Source: CAVUBL01 sp963837945 (lineage in GTDB: Bacteria > Acidobacteriota > Thermoanaerobaculia > Multivoradales > DATKCC01). From it: DNA of 64,000 nucleotides. The notes under the pieces were generated by a model, which ran no database searches, was not told where the DNA came from, and was given only the letters and a program-made list of their open reading frames with translations. Positions 1 to 9,371 of this stretch are shown piece after piece. The position numbers and the translations under genes are program-made. How positions within the stretch are numbered: position 1 is the first letter of the stretch; every line of letters starts with the position of its first letter. The DNA is taken from contig CAWIQD010000005.1 in assembly GCA_963837945.1 (NCBI GenBank), positions 224,247-288,246 on the forward strand. The letters run 5' to 3'.

Positions 1-161
1 CGGTGGTGCGGCTCGGCCCGCCAGGTGGCGGTCACCTCGGCGCCCGGCTCGGGCGCCGAGGGAAAGCTCTCGATCCGCAGACCCTTCGCGTTCGCCGGCC
101 CGCAGCCGAAGCAGCGGCCCCGGGCGTAGTAGCGCGCCTGGAGACTCTCGGGGGTGCTCAT
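1..161 (-). CDS. PaaI-family hotdog thioesterase, N-terminal fragment (cut by window edge)
   Basis: Reading leftwards from an ATG at 159-161 gives an open frame of 53 codons that runs off the window edge. The visible residues include the Cys-containing motif RCFGCGPANAKGLRIE followed by EVTATWRAEPHH. This is the N-terminal signature of PaaI/YbgC-like hotdog-fold acyl-CoA thioesterases, whose motif is usually C-F-x-C-G-x-x-N-x-x-G-L. The start lies 18 bp downstream of the XRE regulator stop, so the two are probably co-transcribed. The catalytic half is outside the window, so substrate class cannot be judged. Confidence 0.75.
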   Translation of the reverse strand, partial: MSTPESLQARYYARGRCFGCGPANAKGLRIESFPSAPEPGAEVTATWRAEPHH

Positions 162-179
162 GGCGGCCAGTCTACTGCC

Positions 180-404
180 TCACCCCGGGCCGGTGCCGTC
201 GCCGTTCGGGTCCCCATCCGGGTGAAAGATCTCCTCGATCCGCTGCGCGAAGAGGTCGGCGATCTTGAACGCGAGCGGCAAGCTGGGGTCGTACTTGCCG
301 GTCTCGATCGCGTTGACCGTCTGCCGCGAGACTCCGAGCTGCTCGGCGAGCGCCGCTTGCGACCACTGGCGCTCGGCTCGCAGCACGCGCAGGCGGTTGG
401 TCAT
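180..404 (-). CDS. Small XRE-family (Cro/CI-type) helix-turn-helix regulator
   Basis: A 74-residue protein that is almost entirely one HTH domain: residues 11-45 contain QWSQAALAEQLGVSRQTVNAIE followed by GKYDPSLPLAFKIADLF and an acidic tail. Small stand-alone regulators of this shape typically sit beside a DUF2178-like or other small membrane protein and repress their own operon. Here the ATG (402-404) overlaps the stop of the upstream membrane protein gene as ATGA, so translation is probably coupled. An open frame extends further upstream but that part is only the shadow of the membrane protein gene; the start at 404 is the one that begins the domain. Confidence 0.88.
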   Translation of the reverse strand: MTNRLRVLRAERQWSQAALAEQLGVSRQTVNAIETGKYDPSLPLAFKIADLFAQRIEEIFHPDGDPNGDGTGPG

Positions 405-862
405 CGGTACCTCCGCATGGCGAGCCACTGGCCGAGCGTCCAGGCGACGAACATCACCAGGACCGGGTCGTTGACGTCGAGCGCGGGCGCGCCGACCCGC
501 TCGAAGAGCCGATAGCCCATCGTGAAGAAGGCGCCCACGCCGAAGCCGAAGGCGAGGCCCTCGAGCTGGATCCTCCGCTGGAGCTCGTCCGCCTGGCGTA
601 GGAACCGGACGTAAGCGAGGAACGCCCCGAGCCCGAGCAGGTCGGGCGCCCCGGCGACCGCCCAGCCCGCCGGGCCCTGGAGGCTCGGGACGTGCTTCAG
701 GGCGAGCGTCGCGGCGACGAAGGCGACCGCCCACGCGAAGATCCAGAGGACGAAGCGATTGGAGTTGCGGCGATCCGTCTCGGTCATGCCGGCGGCGCAG
801 CTCGCGAGCCAGCCCCATCTGCGCTTCGGTGTGTCTTCACCCGATCTCGTCGTGCTCGTCAT
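401..862 (-). CDS. Small multi-pass membrane protein encoded with an XRE regulator
   Basis: A 153-residue protein with about four hydrophobic segments: FVLWIFAWAVAFVAATLAL near residues 36-54, AGAPDLLGLGAFLAYVRFL, GLAFGFGVGAFFTMGYRLF and PVLVMFVAWTLGQWLAM at the C-terminus. The start at 862 is chosen because a strong AAAGGAGG ribosome site lies 5 bp upstream; an in-frame ATG at 901 has no such site and lies inside the leader. The charged motif RQADELQRRIQLEGLAFGFG resembles small membrane proteins found beside XRE regulators. Role unknown. It overlaps the regulator gene by 4 bp, and the pair is probably one operon under the promoter at 909-935. Confidence 0.82.
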   Translation of the reverse strand: MTSTTRSGEDTPKRRWGWLASCAAGMTETDRRNSNRFVLWIFAWAVAFVAATLALKHVPSLQGPAGWAVAGAPDLLGLGAFLAYVRFLRQADELQRRIQLEGLAFGFGVGAFFTMGYRLFERVGAPALDVNDPVLVMFVAWTLGQWLAMRRYR

Positions 863-908
863 GTCAACCTCCTTTGTCGGTATGTCGTGCGTCCTTGACA
901 AACGGGAC

Positions 909-935
909 TGTATAGCGAGGTTGACGGTATGTCAA
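909..935 (-). promoter_or_regulatory. Sigma70-like promoter with overlapping inverted repeat
   Basis: On the minus strand the sequence reads TTGACA (930-935), 15 bp, then TATACA (909-914), a near-consensus though slightly short promoter in front of the membrane protein/XRE operon. The -35 box is part of a perfect inverted repeat, TTGAC-ATACC-GTCAA (921-935). A second copy of GACATACCG lies just downstream between the promoter and the AAAGGAGG site. A repeat of this size is a good candidate operator for the XRE protein encoded in the operon. The region is noticeably less GC-rich than its surroundings. Confidence 0.6.
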
Positions 936-1035
936 GTGTTATTTACATCTCGGCCGAAAGATCCTTGTCCGGCCCGCCGCGGGCGGCCCCGGCCCCCTGC
1001 TACTGTTCTCCTCCGAGCCCGGAGAGGCCCTCCCC

Positions 1036-1725
1036 ATGCGCGTCCTGATCGTCGACGACGACCGCAAGATCCGCGAGTTCCTCGAGCAGGCCCTGCGCGA
1101 GGCCGGCTTCGCCGCGGATGGTGCGAGCGACGGCGCCTCCGCCCTCGCCACCGCCGTCGAAGGTCCCTACGACGCTCTCGTCGTCGATCTCGGCCTGCCC
1201 GACATGGACGGCCTCGAGCTGATCGACGCCCTGCGCCGCCGCGGCGTCGCCGCCCCCGTCCTCATCCTCTCCGCCCGCCGCTCCGTCGAAGACCGCGTCC
1301 AGGGCCTCGAGGGCGGCGGCGACGACTACCTGCCCAAGCCGTTCGCCGTCGCCGAGCTCCTCGCCCGGTTGCGCGCGCTGCTGCGCCGCGCCGGGGGCCG
1401 CGGCGGCGACGCCGAGGCCACGGCGCTCCGGGTCGCGGACCTCGAGATCGACCTCCTGCGCCACGAGGCCCGGCGGTGCGGCGAGCGCCTGCCGCTCTCC
1501 CCGCGCGAGTTCCAGCTCCTCGAGTACCTGGCCCGGAACCCGGGCCGCGTCCTCACCCGCACGATGATTCTCGACCACGTCTGGCAGATGCGCTTCGACC
1601 CGGGGACCAACGTCGTCGACGTCCACATCCACCGCCTGCGCGCGAAGGTCGATCGCGACGGCTGGCCGCCGCTCATCCACACCGTGCGGGCGGTGGGCTA
1701 CGTGCTCCGCGCCGATGCGGGGTAG
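1036..1725 (+). CDS. OmpR/PhoB-family DNA-binding response regulator
   Basis: 229 residues. The receiver domain (about 1-115) shows the acidic pocket VDDD at 6-9, the phospho-acceptor Asp51 in VVDLGLPDMDGLEL, and the conserved Lys in DYLPKPF. The C-terminal winged helix (about 135-226) includes LSPREFQLLEYLARNPGRVLT and VVDVHIHRLRAKVD. It is the transcriptional output partner of the histidine kinase that follows, whose start overlaps this gene by 11 bp. The placement ahead of a PepSY lipoprotein and a TolC/MFP/RND operon suggests control of the export system, as in CusR/CzcR-like arrangements; the signal sensed is unknown. Confidence 0.95.
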   Translation: MRVLIVDDDRKIREFLEQALREAGFAADGASDGASALATAVEGPYDALVVDLGLPDMDGLELIDALRRRGVAAPVLILSARRSVEDRVQGLEGGGDDYLPKPFAVAELLARLRALLRRAGGRGGDAEATALRVADLEIDLLRHEARRCGERLPLSPREFQLLEYLARNPGRVLTRTMILDHVWQMRFDPGTNVVDVHIHRLRAKVDRDGWPPLIHTVRAVGYVLRADAG

Positions 1726-3166
1726 CCGCCGGAGCGCCGCGTGGCGCCTGACCGCGCCCGCCACCCTCGCCTTCGCGCTCGGCAGCGCGGTGGCTCTGTG
1801 GGTCGCCTACGGCGTCACGGCCGGCCTCGTCCGCCAGCAGCTCGACACGGTTCTCCGGAGCGAGGCGGCCGACCTCGCCGCGGAGGCGCGGAACCTCCCG
1901 CGGGCCGAGCTGCCGGCCTGGCTCGAGGGCGAGCGCGAGGATCTGCTGCGGTTCTTCGGCCACGCCAGCACCCGCGCCCTGGCGCCGGGCGTCGACGAGG
2001 TGGTCCTGGTGGCGACCGCGCCGGACGGCTCGGCACTCGCCTGGGCAGGAGCTCACGATCCGACACCGCTGCTCGGCGCGCTCGCGCCCGGCGACGCTCC
2101 GGCGGCGAGGCCGGCGACGGTGCCGGTGGCCGGGCTGTCGCGGCCGCTCCGGGTCGTCGCCTGGCGCCAGAGCGGCGCGGTGGGGATGGTCGTCGGGGTG
2201 ACGCCGCCGGCCATCCAGCCGCTGCTCCGGCGGATCGCCGTCCTCCTCGCCGCGCTCTGGGCGCTGGTGGCGGCGACCGGCGCCACTCTTGCGTGGTGGA
2301 GCGTGCGGCGGGCGCTCGGCCGGGTCGAGACCATCACCCGGGCCGCCGCCGCCATCGACGAGCCGGAAAGCGGCCGGCGGCTCGAGGACGGCGGCGCCCC
2401 CGACCAGGTCGACGAGATCGGCGAGCTCGCGGCGACCCTGAACGGCATGCTCGACCGGATCGCCTCCGGGGCGCGCGAGATTCGCCGCATGTCCTCCGAC
2501 GCCGCCCACGACCTGCGCACTCCGCTGACCGTCATCCGCGGCCGGCTGGAGGTGGCGCTCGCCCGCGGCGCCGACGGCGCCGACTGGCAGGAGGAGGTCG
2601 CGGAGGCGGTCGAAGGGCTCGACCGCCTGGCGGCGATGCTCCAGGCGATCCTCGACGTGGCCGAGGCCGAGGGGCGGGCGCTCCGCCTGCGGCGCGAGAC
2701 CGTCGACCTGGCGGCGCTCGCGGCGGAGCTCGTCGACTTGTACGCCCCGGCGGCCCAGGAGCGAGGTCTCGAGCTCACCCTCCGGGCGCCCGACCCGGTG
2801 CCCTTGCGGGCCGACGCCCAGTTCCTGCGGCGGGTGGTCGCCAACCTCCTCGACAACGCCCTCCACCACGTCCGCGAGGGGACGCGCATCGAGGTGCGCA
2901 TCTCCCGGACGGCGGACGGCGAGGCCCTCCTGGAGGTCGCCGACGACGGCGCCGGCTTCACGGAGGCGCTCGGCGAGCGCGCCTTCGAGCGCGCCGCCCG
3001 CGGCCCCGGGTCCCCCGGCTTCGGCCTCGGCCTGCCGCTGGTGCGCGCCGTGGCGCGGGCCCACGGCGGCGAGGCGACGCTGGGAGCAAGCGACCTCGGC
3101 GGCGCGTCCGTGACCGTGCGGCTGCCTCTGGGCGACAGGTTTCTTACAGACTCGTCATCGAACTGA
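1715..3166 (+). CDS. Sensor histidine kinase (HAMP, HisKA, HATPase)
   Basis: 483 residues. One membrane segment lies near residues 12-33 and a second near 172-195, with a periplasmic sensor region of about 135 residues between. HAMP follows, then HisKA with the phosphorylated His265 in AAHDLRTPLTVIRGRLEVAL. The ATPase part has the N box (NLLDNALHHV), G1 (DDGAGF) and G2 (GFGLGLPLVRAVARAHGG). The domain set and the short HDLRTPL box are those of the EnvZ/CusS-like group. The gene overlaps the response regulator, so the pair is translationally coupled. It is intact, unlike the efflux genes that follow. Confidence 0.95.
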   Translation: MRGSRRSAAWRLTAPATLAFALGSAVALWVAYGVTAGLVRQQLDTVLRSEAADLAAEARNLPRAELPAWLEGEREDLLRFFGHASTRALAPGVDEVVLVATAPDGSALAWAGAHDPTPLLGALAPGDAPAARPATVPVAGLSRPLRVVAWRQSGAVGMVVGVTPPAIQPLLRRIAVLLAALWALVAATGATLAWWSVRRALGRVETITRAAAAIDEPESGRRLEDGGAPDQVDEIGELAATLNGMLDRIASGAREIRRMSSDAAHDLRTPLTVIRGRLEVALARGADGADWQEEVAEAVEGLDRLAAMLQAILDVAEAEGRALRLRRETVDLAALAAELVDLYAPAAQERGLELTLRAPDPVPLRADAQFLRRVVANLLDNALHHVREGTRIEVRISRTADGEALLEVADDGAGFTEALGERAFERAARGPGSPGFGLGLPLVRAVARAHGGEATLGASDLGGASVTVRLPLGDRFLTDSSSN

Positions 3167-3277
3167 AAGACGGGGTTCATCCTCGTGCGATGAGCTTGCC
3201 TGGCCGGTCTTCCACCCGGCCGGCTATCTCGGGAGGGGTCTCCGACCTCCCTCACTCGCTCGACATAGGGAGTTACC

Positions 3278-3772
3278 ATGAAGCTTCGACTCTGTCGTCT
3301 TCTCGTCTCGGCGCCGCTCTTCCTGTACCTCGGCGCCTGCCACGGCAACCAGGGTGCGAGCACCTCCGGCGCCGCCGGCGCCCGGAACGGCGCTCAGGCC
3401 TCGTCGCCGGCCGGGGCAATGGCCCCGGAACGCCAGGCGGGCGCTGCGAAGGGCCCCAGCCCTGCCGGCGCGGCGACCGCGACGCCCGCACAGAGCGACC
3501 TGCCGGCCGAGCTCCTGCGCCAGGCGAGCGTGCCGGTGGAGCAAGCGCGGGCGATCGCGCTCTCCAGGGTCCCCGGCGCGGCCCTCCAGTCCGAGGAGCT
3601 CGAGCGGGAGAACGGTTCGCTGATCTACTCCTTCGACCTGGTCGTTCCGGGCCGGACCGGGATCGACGAGGTCAACGTCGACGCCCAGGACGCCTCGAAG
3701 GTCGTGGTCCAGCACGAGGGGCCGGCCCAGGAGAAGGCCGAAAAGGACGCCGAGGCAAACCCCGGGAGCTGA
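3278..3772 (+). CDS. Exported lipoprotein with a PepSY domain
   Basis: 164 residues with an AGGGAG ribosome site just upstream. The N-terminus is a lipoprotein signal peptide with lipobox LGAC (Cys21), followed by a low-complexity Ala/Gly/Pro linker of about 60 residues. The C-terminal half (VPVEQARAIALSRVPGAALQ through LIYSFDLVV and EVNVDAQDASKVV) is a single PepSY domain. PepSY lipoproteins often sit with two-component systems and are thought to modulate envelope proteins or sense metals. Position between the sensor pair and the efflux operon supports a role in the same response; the exact role is inference. Confidence 0.85.
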   Translation: MKLRLCRLLVSAPLFLYLGACHGNQGASTSGAAGARNGAQASSPAGAMAPERQAGAAKGPSPAGAATATPAQSDLPAELLRQASVPVEQARAIALSRVPGAALQSEELERENGSLIYSFDLVVPGRTGIDEVNVDAQDASKVVVQHEGPAQEKAEKDAEANPGS

Positions 3773-3875
3773 CGCGCCCCGGCCGGCCGGGCCTCGTGTA
3801 GGCTCGGCCGGCGACCTGACGGGGACCGACCCGATCCGCCCACCGATCCGCCGGCCCATCCTCCCCGACATCCGT

Positions 3876-5200
3876 ATGATCGCGCTCCTCACGACCCTCG
3901 TGCTCGGGCTAGCCGCCGGCGGCGGCGCCACCGTCGGGCCGGAGCGCCTGACGCTCGACGAGGCCCTCGCACGGGCGCGCCAGGCCAACGCCGAGCTGCC
4001 GGTGGCGGCGCTCGACCCGCGGATCGCCCGGCAGAAGCTCCGCGAAGCGCAAGCCCAGCGCCGGACGATCCTCAGCTCCGACGGCGAGCTGTGGATCGCC
4101 CCCGCCTCCGGCTACGACACGACGGTCACCGACCAGGGCGACGAGCGGCTGCAGGTGGTCGCCGAGCGCACGGTCTACGACGGTGGCGGCCTCGCGGCCC
4201 AGGAACGCCGGGCGCGGGCCGACGTGGGGGTGGCCGAGGCCCACTACCGCCGGGCGGTCGCCGACGTCGAGCAGCAGGTGACGGGAGGCGTTCGCCACCC
4301 TGCTCGCGGCCCGCCGCGAGATCGGCCGAGCGCGAGGCGGGGGTCGAGCGCTCGAGCGCTACCTCGACCTCCTCCAGGAGCGCTCCCGGGCCGGCCAGCC
4401 GCTCGCCGGGGACCTCCTCAACACGCGGGTGCAGCTGGCCGGCGAGCGCGGAGCGCTCCTCGACGCCCGCGCCCGCGGCGAGGAGGCCAGGTCGAGCCTC
4501 GCGGTGCTCGTCGGCCTGCCGCCCCCGAGGCCCCGCTCGGAGCCTGCCGTCGCCCCGCTGCCCCCGCCGGCCGAGGCCGGGCGTCGCCGCCACCGGAGCG
4601 GCCCCGCCCGAGATCGCCGACCGCCCTGGCGGAGACGGACTGCCGCGAGGAGGCGCGGCGCTGGCCGCGGCCCGCGCCGAGCGCTCGCCGCAGGTGACGC
4701 TGCGCGCCGACGCCGGGATCTGGGGCAGCGATCCCCTCCACCCGGTGCCCGACGAGTACGCGGCGGCCCATCCGGGGGCGACGTTCGTCGACCGCTTGCA
4801 GCGCGACCTCGGCTACTCGCTCACCGTCGCGGTCCACCTGCCGCTCTTCGACACCGGCGGCGTCGACGCGCGGATCGCCCAGGCCGAGCTCGGCCTCGAG
4901 CAGGCGCGCCGCCAGCTCGAAGCCGCCCGCGTCCAGGCCCGGCTCGAGCTCGCCCAGGCCCGTCAGGCGCTGGCCGACGCCTACGACCGGTACCGCCTCC
5001 TCTCGGACGCGGTGCCGGTGGCGCGCGACGCCTACCTCGACGCCGAGAGCCGCTACTGGGGCGGCGCCGCGACCGCCCGCGAGGTGCTCGACGCCTTCGC
5101 CGCCGCGGTCAGCGCCACGGTCGACGCCACCCAGGCGGAGCTCGCCTACCGCCAGGCCGAGGCGCGCGTGCTGCGCTGGGGAGGAGGGACACCGCCTTGA
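3876..5200 (+). pseudogene. TolC-family outer-membrane efflux protein, multiple frameshifts
   Basis: The protein can be followed through all three frames. The N-terminal part (signal peptide, LTLDEALARARQANAEL) is in one frame to about 4282, where an extra G in a GGG run shifts it. The stretch reading AFATLLAARREI then LERYLDLLQERSRAGQPLAGDLLNTRVQL is in a second frame, with compensating indels near 4325 and 4350. After further shifts between about 4590 and 4660, the C-terminal half (AALAAARAERSPQVTLRADAG to the helical repeat ending in YRQAEARVLRWGGGTPP) is in the third. Domain content and total length (about 440 residues) match TolC-type export channels. As written, no full protein can be made. 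Its neighbours in the operon are also frameshifted. Confidence 0.8.
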
Positions 5201-6236
5201 GAGATCTTCGCGTTCGCCGGGCGGCGCTCGCCGCCTGCTTCGTCCTCGTGCTGATCTCCGGCTGGGCCTGCGGTGGCGGTGGTGGAAAAGCGCCGACGCC
5301 GGCGCCGACACGACCTCCGCGAAGGGCACTCCGGCCGGTGGGAAGGGTGAGCCGAACGCCACGCCGGTCCAGGTCGGGACCATCGAGCGGGGGACCATGG
5401 TCGACGAGGTCTCGGCCCCCGGCCAGACCGTGGCGCTCGTCGAGCAGAAGGTCCGGGCGCCCTTCGACGGCACGATCACCGAGCTTTCGGTCGTGGAGGG
5501 CAACCGCGTGCACCGCGGCGAGCGGATCGGCTCGGTGGTGGCGCGCGACAGCGAGGCCGCACTCGAGGGGGCGCGCGAGATGGCCCGCCAGGCGACCACG
5601 CCGGCGGCGCAGGACGAGGCGTCGCGGGCGCTCGAGCTCGCCCGCGAGCACCGGGTCACGGCGCCTCTCCTCGCCACCGTCTCCGGCCGGGTCACCCAGC
5701 GCTCGGCGAGCGCCGGGGACCGGGTGACGAGCGACCAGGATCTGGTGACGATCGTCGCCGCCGACTCGCTCGTCTTCCGCGTCCGGGTGCCGCAGTCCGA
5801 GCTCGCCTACCTCCGGCCCGGCGCCGCGGCCTCGATCGACCTGGCCGGCGCTTCCGTGCCGCTCGCCGCCCACCTCGCCTCGGTCCTCGCCGCCGACGCC
5901 GGCTCCGACCTGACCGCACCGATGCGCCTCGATTTCGAGCGCCCGCTCTCCGATCCCGTGCCGGGCCTCTACGGCACCGCCCGCATCGTGGTCTCCCGGC
6001 GTACCGGTACCCTGATCGCCCCCCTCTCCGCCGTGCTCCGCGACGACGTGAGCGGCACCCGGCGGCTCGGCGTGGTGGGGCCGGGGGAGAAGCTCCACTG
6101 GGTCCAGGTCGAGACCGGGCTCGAGGACTCCGCCCGCATCGAGATCCTCTCCCCGCAGCTCGCCCCCGGCACCCGGGTGGTCCTCTCGGGCCAGGTCGGC
6201 CTCCCCGAGGGCACGCCCCTGGCGATCCGGCCGTGA
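5197..6236 (+). pseudogene. RND-type periplasmic adaptor (HlyD/MFP) lipoprotein, one frameshift
   Basis: A TTG start at 5197 overlaps the TolC stop and opens a lipoprotein signal peptide (CFVLVLISGWAC). The frame then shifts near 5283-5293, in a G/A-rich stretch, into the frame that carries the rest of the protein. The mature part has the expected adaptor order: VQVGTIERGTMVDEVSAPG beta segment, lipoyl half-motif (APFDGTITELSVVEGNRV), a short hairpin, the second lipoyl half (TVSGRVTQRSASAGDRV), and beta-barrel and membrane-proximal domains. Short for the family because the coiled-coil hairpin is small. From the internal ATG at 5397 a 279-residue product lacking the signal peptide could be read, but it would not be exported. 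Confidence 0.8.
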
Positions 6237-9200
6237 ACCTGGTCGCGGGCGCCCAGAGGCGCGCGGTCGCGATCTTCCTCCTGCTGGCCGCCCTGGCCGC
6301 GGCCGGGGTCTACTCGGCGCTCCACCTGCCCTCGTCGATCTTCCCCTCGGTCACCTTTCCGCTGGTCAAGGTGATCGCGGACGTCGGCGACGAGCCCGCG
6401 GCGCGCATGATCCCGACCGTCACCCGCCCGCTCGAGGAGGCGGTCTCGCGGGTGCCGGGGATCCTCACCGTCCGCTCCCTGACCTCGCGCGGCTCGACCG
6501 AGATGACCGCCCTCTTCGCCTGGGGGACGGACATGCAGGTGGCGCTGCAGCGGGTCGACGCCGAAGTGGCGCGGGTCAAGCCGGACCTGCCGGCGGGGAT
6601 CGCGGTCGACGTCGAGTGGATGAACACGTCGATCTTCCCGGTCCTCGGCTACACCCTGACCTCGAGGAGCATGCCGCAGTGGCGCCTGCGCCAGCTCGCC
6701 GAGTACACCCTCAAGCCCGAGCTGCTGCGCGATCCAGGGCGTGTCGCGGATCGAGGTCCAGGGGGGCCGGCAGCGGGAGTTCCAGGTGCGCCTCGACCCG
6801 CGGGCGCTCGCCGGCCGCCAACTGACGCCCAACGACGTCGTCGACGCGCTGTCGAAGGACCACCAGATCCTGTCGGCGGGCCTCGTCGAGCGCAACCACG
6901 AGCTCTACCTGGCGCTGGTCGACGGAAGGGAGGGCGGGGTCGACGCCCTCGAGGAGCTGGCGATCCCGGTGCCGGACGGGGTGCCGGCGCGCCTCGCCGA
7001 CCTCGGGACGGTGGCGAGCGCCGACGCGGTCTCCTTCATCCGCACCACCGCCGACGGCGAGGAGGCGGTGCTGGTCAACGTCGTCCAGCAGCCCTCGGCC
7101 AACACCGTGGCGATCGAGGCGGGGATCTCCAAGCTCCTCCGGAGCCATCCGGAGCTGATCCCGGCCGGCGTCCACTGGGGCAACTTCTACGACCAGGCGA
7201 AGTTCATCCGCGACTCGGTCCACGGCGTGCGCGACGCGATCCTGATCGGGGTCGGCCTGGCCGCCCTCGTCCTGCTCCTCTTCCTGCGCCGCTGGAAGCT
7301 CACGCTGGTCGCCGCGCTCGCCATCCCCGCGACCGTCGCCCTCGTCCTCCTCGGCCTGGGTGTCTCGGGCCAGAGCGTCAACCTGATGACCCTGGGCGGC
7401 ATCGCCGCGGCGCTCGGGCTGGTGGCCGACGACGCCATCGTCATGGTCGAGAACATCCACCGCCACGAGGAGACCGGGCCTGTCGCGCCGGCCGGCGCTG
7501 ACCGGCACCCGCGAGCTGCTGCCCGCCCTGGTCGGCTCGAGCCTCTCGACGATCGTCGTCTTCCTCCCGTTCGCGCTGCTCCCCGGGGTCGCCGGCGCCT
7601 TCTTCAAGCCGCTCGCCCTGACCATGGTCCTGGCGCTCGTCGCCTCCTGGGCCATCGCCGCCTTCGCGCTGCCGGCAGCGATGGCGAAGCTCGAGACAAG
7701 CGGGACCGGGCCGCGACGAGACGACGGCGGCGAGCCGGGGCGAGGAGCGGACGAGGCGGACGAGGAGACGCGAGGCGAGGAGGAGGCCGCCCGGCAGCGC
7801 CGGGCCGCTGGACCCGCAAGCTGGTGGGGTGGTGGCCGCTCGCGGCGCTGGTGGTCGTCGTGCTCGGGGGCGGGGCCTACCTCCTCTACCGGACGATCGA
7901 CACCGATTTCCTGCCGGCGATGGACGAGGGCTCGATCATCCTCGACTACCGCACGCCCGCCGGCACCTCGCTCTCCGAGACCGACCTGATGCTCGGCCAC
8001 GCCGAGGAGGTGATCCAGTCGCTGCCCGACGTCGCGGGCTACTCCCGGCGCACCGGCACCGAGCTCGGCTTCTTCGTCACCGAGCCCAACAGCGGCGACT
8101 ACACCATCAAGCTCAAACCTCGCGGCGAGCGCCGGCCCGTCGACGAGGTGATCGACGCCCTGCGCACCAGGATCGCGGCGGTCGAGCCGGCGATCGAGAC
8201 CGACTTCGGCCAGCTCCTGGAGGACCAGATCGGCGACCTTACCGGGGGCGTGCCGCAGCCGATCGAGATCAAGCTCTTCGGCGAGGACCAGGCGCAGCTC
8301 CAGGAGACGGCGCGGAAAGTCGCCGACCTGGTCGCCAAGGTCCAGGGCGTCGAGGACGTCTTCGACGGCATCATCATCGCGGGCCCCGCCCTCGATCTCC
8401 GGGTGCGCCCGCTCGAGCTCGCCCGCCACGACCTGACGACCGAGGACCTCCAGGTGCAGGTGGAGGCCGGGCTGCTCGGCACGGTGGCGACCGACCTGCG
8501 CTTCGGCGAGCGGGTCTACGACGTGCGCGTCCTGACCGAGCACCCGGGCGCCCTCGGCCTGCTGCCGATCCTGGGCCCCGACGGCACCATGACCCGCCTC
8601 TCGGACCTCGCCACGATCGCCACCGGGCCGCCGGAGGCCGAGATCGACCGCGAGGATCTCCGCACCTACCTCGGCGTCACCGCGCGTCTGACCGGCCGGA
8701 GCCTCGGGAGCGCGGTCTCGAGCATCCAGCAGCGGCTCGGGCGGCAGCTCTCCCTGCCCGCGGGGGTTTCGATCGTCTACGGCGGCCTCTACGCCCAGCA
8801 GCAGTCGTCGTTCAAGGCCCTGCTCGGCGTGCTCTTCGCCGGCCTGGTGCTGGTGGCGGTGATCCTGCTCTTCGAGTTCGGCGACTGGCGCGCCCCGCTG
8901 CTCACCGCGATCATCGCCCTCGCGGTGCTCCCCGGGGTCTTCGGCGCCCTGGTGCTCACCGGCCAGACGCTCAACATCTCGAGCTTCGTCGGCGCCATCA
9001 TGATGGTCGGGATCGTCGGCGAGAACGCCATCTTCGTGATCCACGAGGGGCGCCTGGAGCTCGAGCGCGGGCTCGCGGTGCGCGACGCCTGGGCGGTCGC
9101 CGCCCGCCGGCGCCTGCGGCCGGTGGCGATGACCATCCTCGCCACCGCCTGCGCCCTGGCGCCGCTCGCCCTCGCCCTGGGCGAGGGGTCGCAGCTCCTC

Positions 9201-9338
9201 CAGCCGCTCGCGATCGCGGTGATCGGCGGGTTCGTCCTCTCCGGCCCGCTGGTGCTCTGGGTGCTGCCGTCCCTCTACGCCCGCCTCGACCCCCACGGCC
9301 GCCTGGCGCGGCGCCCGGTCGCGGTGCGCGACGCCTGA
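6233..9338 (+). pseudogene. RND-superfamily inner-membrane efflux transporter, three frameshifts
   Basis: The start overlaps the adaptor stop by 4 bp. The N-terminal part (TM1 AVAIFLLLAALAAAGVYSAL and the porter segment to LKPELLR) is followed by a frame change near 6728. The next frame carries GVSRIEVQGGRQREF through TM2-TM4, including GLVADDAIVMVENIHRH, the TM4 proton-relay region with two Asp. A second shift near 7480 and a third near 7805 displace TM5-TM6 into another frame before it returns to the first for FLPAMDEGSIILDYRTP and the C-terminal half to TM12. Total content, about 1030 residues, is a complete RND pump. Whether the family is HAE or HME cannot be settled. All pieces are conserved, so the damage is recent or an assembly artefact. 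Confidence 0.82.
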
Positions 9339-9371
9339 ACCCGCTTGGCGAGAGCGCCCGGCCCGCCCGGC

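Noticed and set aside
3..515. A 170-codon plus-strand frame at the left edge.
   Set aside because: It is opposite the hotdog thioesterase fragment and the XRE regulator, both of which have clear motifs.
3202..3221. GGCCGG/CCGGCC hairpin after the histidine kinase as a terminator.
   Set aside because: Only six base pairs, no T-run, and such short GC repeats are common in this composition.
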